From a virus, in IMG/VR virus record IMGVR_UViG_3300042465_005689, positions 1-30,972 of that record: a stretch of 30,972 nt of DNA. One strand, written 5' to 3'. Below the pieces are notes generated by a model, which made no database searches, was not told the DNA's origin, and worked only from the letters and a program-made list of their open reading frames with translations. The position numbers were made by a program, and so were the translations under genes. Within the stretch, counting starts at the first letter, position 1, and every line of letters begins with the position of its first letter. This document shows, piece after piece, positions 15,927 to 22,856 of this stretch.

Positions 15927-17672
15927 ATGGCAGAAACACGATCTAAGAAACGGCCAAAGAAAAAGAAGTCAAACAACGGGCCGGGGTTGAAGGAAACTGT
16001 TGCGATTCTTGGCGGCGGTGCCGCTGCTGCGGCCGGGTTAGGTGCTGCATCACATTTTGTTATCGAAGAACCGGGTTTGCGTCGGGCTGCTCAGGCGGCA
16101 GCTAACGCACGCCAAGCGACTGCTGGGCGTGCCGCTACGGAGGCTGTCCGGCAGGCGGGTTCCGGGCGGGTCATGTCAGGCGCTCCTACCGGGACGACAA
16201 GACGGTCGGGTGGGATCAGGTATCCGAAGTCGACGTACACACCACCGGCAACACCAACACAACAGACTTTGTTGCCTGCTGCCCGCCCCGCTCCGGTGAT
16301 CCCCGAAACTCCTGTGACTCTCGGGAACCGTCCGGTGCCATCTACTGAACTTGTTCCTTTCAGGGGTCAGAACTTTGAGTTTGCTCCAAGACAATCCGGG
16401 TTTACCGGTGGGAATCCCGGTGCGATGTCGGGTCAGCCTCTCGGGGTGAGAAGGTCAGGCGATCCGCTACTTTTCGGTGGTCGCCCGCCTCGGGCTGTGA
16501 GCGCAGCACAAAGCGCGGGTGGTATCCCTGAGACACCTGTGAGCCTCGTGAACCGGGTTCCTGAGACACCTGTGAGTTTGTCGAACCGGATCCCTGAGAC
16601 ACCGGTGAGTATCCGGCCGACACCGGCACGCGTTCCGGGTACTGACCTTGTTCCTTACAAGGGTCAGCCGAACTGGGAGTTCGGTTCGAAGGCTGGTCCT
16701 CCCCCATCGGGTGGCGCTGCACCAGTTGGGTCAGCAGCATCAATCGCTGACGATGTAGCCGCGGGTGCAGGCGGTGAAGTTGCAAAGAATGGTGTCTGGC
16801 AGGCGATGAAAGCGGGTGGTGTGAAACCTATGCTTCTTAAAGCTGGGATGGGCGCAGGTGCCGCTGGGGCGTTAACGATGGCTGGTGGAGTAGGAGCCGG
16901 TTTGGTCACCCAGTACGGTGTTGACAAGATCAACATTGGTGGCGAGGACTCGTACCTTGATAAAGGTTTGAGTAGTGCTGCCGGTGGCGCAGCGTCGGGT
17001 GCTGTGTTCGGCGGCGGGTACGGTGCGCTCGCAGGTGGCCTCATCGGTGGCGCTTTGGGTGTTGGATCCAAATACTTCGGTGATAAGGCCGTCCCAGAAG
17101 GGCCGGTCGGAACGTACCAGGATTATGCGGCGTTCGGCGCACAGTACGGTGTCCCCGCTGACACGATGAACCAGTTAGGGCAGCAGTACCAGGCTGCTCT
17201 TGATCTCGGATTAATAGCGAACGGTTCCGACGAAGCCGGTATGGAAGCATCGCAAGCCGCTGCTTTAGGTTCGTACGGTGAGGCTGTCGCAGGTGCTGTC
17301 CAGTCGCAGTTGTCCGGGGCATCGTCGCAGGCTGCGGGTGACGCTAACAACGCCGCCCTGCAAGCGGTGATGACCCAGTACATTCAGCCGTACGCCGATC
17401 AGCAGATCGGGTCGTCGATGGCGTACGCAGATCAGCTCGAAAAGTACGCCGGTCAGAACCCGTCGCTCTCCGGGATTCTCCGCAACCAGGCTGCGGCTGA
17501 ACGCGCGAACGGGACACGCATGGCAGCATCTTTGATGACGGCAGCTCGGATCGAACCGTACATGCAAGCCGCACAAAACCAGCAGTCAACTCTCGCACAG
17601 CAATCGCAGCAGATCGCCGCCCAGGCAATGCAACCGACGGCCGCTACGGATGCGTCCCCGGCGACGATGTGA
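15927..17672 (+). CDS. Internal virion/ejection-type protein 2, repeats and Gly/Ala core
   Basis: Encodes 581 residues with AAGGAAAC before ATG 15927. The N terminus is highly basic (KKRPKKKKSNNGPG) and is followed by a hydrophobic Gly/Ala segment (about 25-45). Residues about 120-250 contain repeats of IPETPVSL.NR and two copies of a longer unit ending LVP(F/Y)(R/K)GQ. Residues about 285-385 are a long Gly/Ala hydrophobic tract (for example AGGAASGAVFGGGYGALAGG) that could insert in membranes. The C-terminal 170 residues are helical and Gln-rich. This fits a pilot/ejection protein. No enzymatic motif is seen. Confidence 0.5.
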   Translation: MAETRSKKRPKKKKSNNGPGLKETVAILGGGAAAAAGLGAASHFVIEEPGLRRAAQAAANARQATAGRAATEAVRQAGSGRVMSGAPTGTTRRSGGIRYPKSTYTPPATPTQQTLLPAARPAPVIPETPVTLGNRPVPSTELVPFRGQNFEFAPRQSGFTGGNPGAMSGQPLGVRRSGDPLLFGGRPPRAVSAAQSAGGIPETPVSLVNRVPETPVSLSNRIPETPVSIRPTPARVPGTDLVPYKGQPNWEFGSKAGPPPSGGAAPVGSAASIADDVAAGAGGEVAKNGVWQAMKAGGVKPMLLKAGMGAGAAGALTMAGGVGAGLVTQYGVDKINIGGEDSYLDKGLSSAAGGAASGAVFGGGYGALAGGLIGGALGVGSKYFGDKAVPEGPVGTYQDYAAFGAQYGVPADTMNQLGQQYQAALDLGLIANGSDEAGMEASQAAALGSYGEAVAGAVQSQLSGASSQAAGDANNAALQAVMTQYIQPYADQQIGSSMAYADQLEKYAGQNPSLSGILRNQAAAERANGTRMAASLMTAARIEPYMQAAQNQQSTLAQQSQQIAAQAMQPTAATDASPATM

Positions 17673-17677
17673 TCTGA

Positions 17678-20600
17678 ATGTCTACCGACTATCTGGATCG
17701 GATGGCCGCAACAGCCGAGGCGACCCAACAGTTCGGTGCGACCCAACAGGTTGAAGATCCGACAGGTGGCGCAGGGTACGGGAACAACACCCCCGTGTTG
17801 CAACAGTTACCGGGCGCTCTTAAAGCGATTGATAACAAGTATTCGAACCCGGAGTTCCTTCGAAGTTTCCAGCAGTTACCACCCGCGATTCAACAGTTAA
17901 CCCAACAGTTAGATATGGCACGCGCCCGCAAAGGGCAGATGCCTGTGTCGGCTTTGTCGTCAATGAAAGCGGGGCAAGCCGCGATGACACACGAGGCTGT
18001 CACCCCGGAGAAACCGATATCTGCTTCGCCGACGGCGATCCCAAACAACGCCGTATCGGACCTCAAGATCCTTGCGAAAGCTTTGCCGCACATCCCGAAA
18101 GGGTTGTTCAACGAAGTAATCGACACGTTCGACGGGTTAGAAGACGATCTTCAGCAGGCGCGCGACGAAGGCAAAAATAGTGTCCAACAGTTTTTGAATC
18201 TGCCGGTCATCAGGATGATCCCAGGTGCGTTCACCGCGTCGAACCTTGCAGGCGGTGACATCGATGAGATAGTCCGCCACCCCCTGTTCACAGCGTTAGA
18301 TGTTCTGCCCTATGCGAACAAGGTGGCTAGAACGTCGCCGGTGTTCAAAGCCGCGCAAGAAGAAGTCGCAGCGTTGAACAAGGCAGGGTTGGCGGTTAAC
18401 AAACCGCGGCCGATAACGACCGCACTGTTACGCAAAATTGATGACTCGCCCGAAGCGCAACTGTTGGCTGAACCCCGTGTGATACCGAACCGTGCCGGCG
18501 AGTTCGTCGACGACAACATCAAAACTTTGGCACCTGTTGCGAAACTGTCGGATCTGATGGGCGGGCAAGCACGGCAAGTATCACGGATTATTGAGGGTGG
18601 GAACCAGCAGCTAAAAGACTGGACATCAGGCACGGTTCGGGTGAACGCACCAACCCAGGCGCTCGAGGATGTCGCGACACTCACCCGGTATCAGGCGAAA
18701 CTTGGTGCGGACGACACACTCCTGATGGACGATTTTGGGTTGACTCGTGCGCGTGAAGCGGAACTGAAACTTATCGGCACGCAAGGCGCTGTCGCTGATC
18801 GTGCTTCGTTCCTACCGAACGAGCAAGCGTACGTCGCACAATGGGAAGCTGCGAACAACACGATGCGAACCCACTTGGTGAAAGAGGGATTGTTGGGCGA
18901 ATGGAAAGGCGAGGTTTTCACAACCGATCAGACCAAAAACTTTGTGTCGAAACAGACCGGAATCAACGACGCGAAGGCTGCGATCCTTGGTGGTGTCACC
19001 TCGAAAGGTGCAGACAAGATCGGGATGATGCACAAGTTTGATCTGCTCCGCCAGGATGTACGATTCGAAGCCGCGTATCAGGATGTTATCGCCGGGGATT
19101 TCCGTTCCGCAGCGGGCCGGTTGAACCGCAAGCAGAACTATCCGATGCCAAAAATTGCTGGTGTTACTGACCGTCAGATCGGAAAGATTATTGACGGTGT
19201 TGAGAAGGTAGCGGCCCGCGAGAAACGGCTGTTCACGATTGAACGCAAAACACCCCCAGCACGGTTCGCTGACATGATTAACGATAAGGCCGCAGCGAAC
19301 TATGTGAACCAGTTGGAAACGCGTGGTGTTCTCGGTGATCGTGGGCAGGCCGAAGTGTGGTTGCGTGAAGGCCAGGTGGATCGCATCCCCGGTTGGGACG
19401 GCAAAGAGTTCCGGGTGCATCAGGATGGGATTAGGAAAACGTGGCAGCAGCTAGCAGCAGCGGGTGAAGACCCGATTTACCTGCCGCGTGTGACGATCTC
19501 TCAGGCGAAACAAGTTGGTCATGGTGGGATCTCTGATCGGATCCCAACGGTTCGTGCAACAAAGGAACGGATGGGTGACATCTCGCCGTCTGTTGATTCC
19601 CCGTCGATCGCACTGTCGCACGAGGGTTTCAACATTATGGCCCGCCATATTTCAACGGAGATCACAACTGAGATCGGGTTGAAGTTTGGTATCCCCGAGG
19701 AGCAGTTGCGGGCGATGTTCGCCGAGCATGCTGTTGTGAAGTCTGCTGGGGTGGATTCGATTCGCGCTCTCGCGAAACAAGAGCAGTTGATGAAGCAGTG
19801 GGGTATGCCGTACAACCCGGAGACGATGGGTGTGTTCGGTGGTGGGGTGATGGGTTCGTCCGCATCAAAAGAAGCAGTCTGGTTACCGAGGTCTATTGGT
19901 AAAACTCTGGAAGCGTTCAACAAAGAATCGTCAACATCAATCAAACGTCTTGTTGATCCGATCACCGGTCTGATGCGCGTGTCGCTGCTACCCCTGTCTC
20001 CACGCTGGCATCTGTACAACATTATTGGTGGGGCGATGATGCTGATGTCGGAGGCGGGGCCTGGGGCGTTCCGACCGGCGAACATCGCGAAGACCCGGAT
20101 GTTGTTGAACGCAGCGAAAACCGGTAAACAAATATCACCTGATGTTGCTTCCGAGGTGACCCGACTGCTCGGGTATACGTCGCGTGATGAGATGCGGTTG
20201 GCGTTCGAGATGGGCGGTGTGAAGCAGCGTCTGTTTACCGAGTCTTGGGTCGGCCGGCACGCGAAGATGGGGATCAAAAAGAGTTTTGATTTCAACCAGC
20301 ATTTCGATGACATGTACAGGGTGATGGGTTACCTGTACGGGCAAGACAAAGCTTTGGCGAAGGGGTTGTCTCGGGGTGAAGCCCAGGCTGAGGGTGTTGC
20401 TATCGCCCGTAAAGTGTTGCAGGACTCGGCGGCTATGACCCCGTTCGAACGTAACGTCCTGCGGTCGGTGTTCCCGTTCTACAGTTGGCTGTCGCATGTG
20501 ATGCGGTTCACGATGGCGTACCCGTTGGATCACCCGTGGCGTGCCGCACTCGTAGCGGGTTTCGGCCGGCAAGTGTTCGAGGATCTGGGCGAGGGTGGCA

Positions 20601-21235
20601 CCATCGACATGTTGAACAACATTGAATACGGTGGCGTTGACGAGGACGGGAACCGTAAGAGTTTGCGGATCGGGCCGATGAACCCGTTTAACGACGTAGG
20701 TAACTTGTTCACTCTGGCCGGTTGGGCCGGTGCGTTAAACCCGTTGGGGTCGACAGTGTTGCAACAGTTGGGTTACGACTCCCAGCAGGGCGGGCCGGAA
20801 CTATTCCCGCAGATGTCGTATGACCCTTCGACGGGGCGGTTGAAGTCAACGGCGGGGAACCCGTTGCAGAACTTGTTGTTCAACACGATCCCCCAGGCGC
20901 AGGTCGCGTTTCGAGCGTCCGGGTTGGACAAAGATTTTAACAAGATGCGTGCCGACCCAGAATCGCAAGGTGCTGCGCGGGCGATGCTGTTATCGGGGAT
21001 GGGTTTGCCATCCCTCAACAAGGCATCGAATACCGGCAAAAAGTATTATCAGGCTGAAACGCAACGTCAGAAAGCTAGGACGATGCGGATAGCGGAGCTG
21101 ATCAAACGGGGTGACATCGAGGGTCTTGTCGGTGAGGGTGTCTCACCGGAGAATATTCGTGCGATCGTTCAGCAGCAGGAGTCCGGTGAGTACAACCCGG
21201 CGATGTTGGATGTTCCTGAGGAGGCTGCGGGATGA
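17678..21235 (+). CDS. Large internal virion-like protein (1185 aa)
   Basis: The largest gene of the window, starting 5 bases after the preceding stop. It is mostly alpha-helical. The C-terminal half includes MRVSLLPLSPRWHLYNIIGG (about residue 765) and a hydrophobic NVLRSVFPFYSWLSHVMRF (about residue 925). Similar aromatic YSW segments occur in large phage internal or injected proteins. No clear lysozyme, transglycosylase or polymerase motif is visible. With the two preceding genes it forms a three-gene set like the T7-type internal core. It is coupled to the HTH gene by an ATGA overlap. Confidence 0.55.
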   Translation: MSTDYLDRMAATAEATQQFGATQQVEDPTGGAGYGNNTPVLQQLPGALKAIDNKYSNPEFLRSFQQLPPAIQQLTQQLDMARARKGQMPVSALSSMKAGQAAMTHEAVTPEKPISASPTAIPNNAVSDLKILAKALPHIPKGLFNEVIDTFDGLEDDLQQARDEGKNSVQQFLNLPVIRMIPGAFTASNLAGGDIDEIVRHPLFTALDVLPYANKVARTSPVFKAAQEEVAALNKAGLAVNKPRPITTALLRKIDDSPEAQLLAEPRVIPNRAGEFVDDNIKTLAPVAKLSDLMGGQARQVSRIIEGGNQQLKDWTSGTVRVNAPTQALEDVATLTRYQAKLGADDTLLMDDFGLTRAREAELKLIGTQGAVADRASFLPNEQAYVAQWEAANNTMRTHLVKEGLLGEWKGEVFTTDQTKNFVSKQTGINDAKAAILGGVTSKGADKIGMMHKFDLLRQDVRFEAAYQDVIAGDFRSAAGRLNRKQNYPMPKIAGVTDRQIGKIIDGVEKVAAREKRLFTIERKTPPARFADMINDKAAANYVNQLETRGVLGDRGQAEVWLREGQVDRIPGWDGKEFRVHQDGIRKTWQQLAAAGEDPIYLPRVTISQAKQVGHGGISDRIPTVRATKERMGDISPSVDSPSIALSHEGFNIMARHISTEITTEIGLKFGIPEEQLRAMFAEHAVVKSAGVDSIRALAKQEQLMKQWGMPYNPETMGVFGGGVMGSSASKEAVWLPRSIGKTLEAFNKESSTSIKRLVDPITGLMRVSLLPLSPRWHLYNIIGGAMMLMSEAGPGAFRPANIAKTRMLLNAAKTGKQISPDVASEVTRLLGYTSRDEMRLAFEMGGVKQRLFTESWVGRHAKMGIKKSFDFNQHFDDMYRVMGYLYGQDKALAKGLSRGEAQAEGVAIARKVLQDSAAMTPFERNVLRSVFPFYSWLSHVMRFTMAYPLDHPWRAALVAGFGRQVFEDLGEGGTIDMLNNIEYGGVDEDGNRKSLRIGPMNPFNDVGNLFTLAGWAGALNPLGSTVLQQLGYDSQQGGPELFPQMSYDPSTGRLKSTAGNPLQNLLFNTIPQAQVAFRASGLDKDFNKMRADPESQGAARAMLLSGMGLPSLNKASNTGKKYYQAETQRQKARTMRIAELIKRGDIEGLVGEGVSPENIRAIVQQQESGEYNPAMLDVPEEAAG

Positions 21236-21477
21236 AACTCGGTGTGAATGGTGGCCGCCCGTACAACGTGACTACGAACCTGGGGAAACTCATGTTGTTT
21301 CACGGGTGGCGTGTAGCGGGTCTGTCCGCCGAAACGGGGATCAACTCGAGAACAATCTGCGAGTATTTGGCGGGCCGTAAACGGATCAGTGTTGGTCACC
21401 TTGCGATCCTGTCAACACTGTTCAGGGTGCCACCTGAGGTGCTTTCGGTGCGGCAGGTAGATCAACCTGTTGGGTGA
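21232..21477 (+). CDS. Small XRE-like HTH DNA-binding protein
   Basis: Encodes 81 residues; ATG 21232 overlaps the preceding stop (ATGA). Residues about 17-65 match an XRE/Cro-type helix-turn-helix. GKLMLFHGWRVAGLSAETGI gives helices 1-2, INSRTICEYLAGRKRISVGH gives the recognition helix and the following helix, and LAILSTLFRVPPEVL closes the domain. Such proteins usually bind operators as dimers. Its place at the end of a late virion operon and just before the motif-rich gap of the lysis cassette suggests control of late or lysis transcription, or lysogeny control. That role is inference. Confidence 0.75.
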   Translation: MKLGVNGGRPYNVTTNLGKLMLFHGWRVAGLSAETGINSRTICEYLAGRKRISVGHLAILSTLFRVPPEVLSVRQVDQPVG

Positions 21478-21482
21478 CAACG

Positions 21483-21516
21483 GACTGTAGGCTTACTGTC
21501 TAGTAACAGCTACCGG
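21483..21516 (+). promoter_or_regulatory. Intergenic motif ahead of lysis cassette
   Basis: The 176-base gap 21478-21653 begins with CTGTAGGCTTACTGTCTAG, which contains TACTGTCT (21494-21501) and a 5-bp inverted repeat TTACT / AGTAA around it. AACAGCTACCGG follows. The block resembles those at 3043, 10374 and 14617 and is the likely control element of the lysis genes or the target of the adjacent HTH protein. Confidence 0.4.
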
Positions 21517-21538
21517 AACTTGACCCCAAAACGTGTTG

Positions 21539-21570
21539 TGGTCGCCCAGCAGAACAGAACTGGGCGACCA
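21539..21570 (+). terminator. 11-bp hairpin in the lysis leader
   Basis: TGGTCGCCCAG (21539-21549) and its exact complement (21560-21570) flank a 10-nt loop. No U-tract follows, so a leader or mRNA-processing hairpin is as likely as a terminator. It lies about 45 bases after the TACTGTCT motif, the same order and spacing as at 10374/10417. Confidence 0.5.
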
Positions 21571-21653
21571 TCAAACAAGCCTTGTCATTATACGCACATG
21601 TCTTCGCTTGGTGCAAACCAATGTGTCTACGGGTTGTTTGAAAGGGTTTGTTT

Positions 21654-22196
21654 ATGACTGTAACGATGCTCGAAAATGGTTACGTTCTGGTGCCTCGCGC
21701 TGACTGGGGTGCGAAGTATCGTGCTGGGAACATCGCTATGCGACCGCTGCGGTCCAAGGTGTTTATCCATCACACTGTGACCCCCGCTACCGACGACCCG
21801 TGCGGCGATATGCGGCTCGTTGAGAAGGTGTTGCACAGCCGGAAACTTGCACCCGGATACAGCTTTACGGTTCACCCGACGGGGGCGATCCTCGAGGGCG
21901 CGGGGAAGATGGTTGGGGCGCACACCGCCGGCCATAACTCTGAGGGGTACGCGTTTAGTTTCATAGGCAACATGGACCAGGAGCATCCGACGATGCCCGC
22001 TTTGGTGAATGTTGCTAGGACGATCAACATTATGCGGATGACCGGGCAGCTTGTCCCGGATCTTGCGCAGATTCAGATTCTGCCGCATCGGGCTGTGAAG
22101 CCGACTGCTTGCCCAGGGTCAAACATGCTCACCCAAAATATTAATGGGAAGTCGGCGTTGGATTGGATCCGCTGGTTTGCCGAGCAGGGTGCCTGA
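21654..22196 (+). CDS. Endolysin, N-acetylmuramoyl-L-alanine amidase
   Basis: Encodes 180 residues from ATG 21654, with AAAGGG 7 bases upstream; the in-frame TTG at 21648 is less likely. It is an Amidase_2/PGRP-type zinc amidase that cuts the bond between muramic acid and the stem peptide. VFIHHTVTP supplies the first zinc His (His39). GAHTAGHN (about 88-95) is the family's central motif. LPHRAVKPTACPG supplies His145 and Cys153. An N-terminal PRADWGAKY motif is typical. The protein ends right after the catalytic domain, so no separate wall-binding domain is visible. It opens the lysis cassette. Confidence 0.92.
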   Translation: MTVTMLENGYVLVPRADWGAKYRAGNIAMRPLRSKVFIHHTVTPATDDPCGDMRLVEKVLHSRKLAPGYSFTVHPTGAILEGAGKMVGAHTAGHNSEGYAFSFIGNMDQEHPTMPALVNVARTINIMRMTGQLVPDLAQIQILPHRAVKPTACPGSNMLTQNINGKSALDWIRWFAEQGA

Positions 22197-22549
22197 TGTC
22201 CGCTGCTGTAACCCTGTTTACCGAGGCCCGAGATTTTCTGTTGGCGGCCGCAGGTCTGGTCGCTTCGGTGACTGTTGTTGTTGCTGGTTCGCGTGCGTGG
22301 TTTGTGAACCCGTTGTTGAAAGGTATTGATCTGCGGGCTGAGAAGCGGATCAATCTTGCGTTGGCCCCGTTGGAAGCAAAGCTTGATGATCTGAGTGTGG
22401 ACATTTTGGATATCCGCCATGAGGTCAACACGAACCGGGGCAAAAGTTTGAAAGACACTGTGATGTCGACAAGGGAAGAGGTGCGGGTTTTGTCCGCACA
22501 GTTCCACGAGTATAAGGATGGTAGAGATGTCCGAGATGGGCGAGTTTGA
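22196..22549 (+). CDS. Membrane protein with coiled coil, lysis cassette
   Basis: Encodes 117 residues; ATG 22196 overlaps the endolysin stop (TGATG). Residues about 14-38 are one hydrophobic segment (FLLAAAGLVASVTVVVAGSR). A charged helical, coiled-coil-like region follows (RAEKRINLALAPLEAKLDDL onward), with a hydrophilic C terminus. The layout of one TM plus a long coil resembles accessory holins or spanin-like proteins of phage lysis cassettes. Its 3' end overlaps the holin gene. It could be a holin itself or a regulator of the one downstream. Confidence 0.65.
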   Translation: MSAAVTLFTEARDFLLAAAGLVASVTVVVAGSRAWFVNPLLKGIDLRAEKRINLALAPLEAKLDDLSVDILDIRHEVNTNRGKSLKDTVMSTREEVRVLSAQFHEYKDGRDVRDGRV

Positions 22550-22796
22550 TGATGTTGGCGCGGTCGGTGACGATCACGCTGATTGTTGTGTGGGTGGTGC
22601 TGGTAGTGGCCGTGTTGTGCCGTGGTTGACTGAGCAGCGGCGTGCGTGGTTGTACCGGCTGGTTACTCCGGTTACGGTGCTGTTGGTTGCGTATGGTGCT
22701 GTGGATGAGGCGACTGCGGCTTTGTGGGTTGGGGTTGTGACGGCTGCTTTGACGGGTGGTTTGGCTATCAGGAATACGTCGACGAAACCCGCCTAA
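22527..22796 (+). CDS. Holin, two-TM
   Basis: Encodes 89 residues from ATG 22527, with AAGG 9 bases upstream; ATG 22518 is also possible. An acidic N terminus with paired Cys (DDHADCCVGG) precedes the basic EQRRAWLYR. Two hydrophobic segments follow (LVTPVTVLLVAYGAVDEATA, then WVGVVTAALTGGLAI), and a short polar tail ends in STKPA. Small two-TM proteins of this size downstream of an endolysin are typically holins, which open the cytoplasmic membrane at lysis time. The stop is followed by the attP-like palindrome. Confidence 0.75.
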   Translation: MSEMGEFDDVGAVGDDHADCCVGGAGSGRVVPWLTEQRRAWLYRLVTPVTVLLVAYGAVDEATAALWVGVVTAALTGGLAIRNTSTKPA

Positions 22797-22800
22797 CAAA

Positions 22801-22856
22801 CATGGTTGCGAAACCTAGACTTACACCCCCGTGTAGGTGTAGTTTTCGCAACCATG
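22801..22856 (+). other. attP: Candidate attP: 56-bp near-perfect palindrome at integrase start
   Basis: Arms of 26 bp (22801-22826 and 22831-22856) match at 23 of 26 positions around a central CCCC. The outer 13 bases, CATGGTTGCGAAA, are perfect. The right arm ends in the integrase ATG (22854-22856). Large serine integrases use attP sites of about 40-56 bp made of two imperfect inverted half-sites, often beside int. Alternatives are an autoregulatory operator or a terminator after holin. Confidence 0.6.

Noticed and set aside
21539-21570. Hairpin as part of a tRNA
   Set aside because: No acceptor stem, T-arm or anticodon arm can be built around it.
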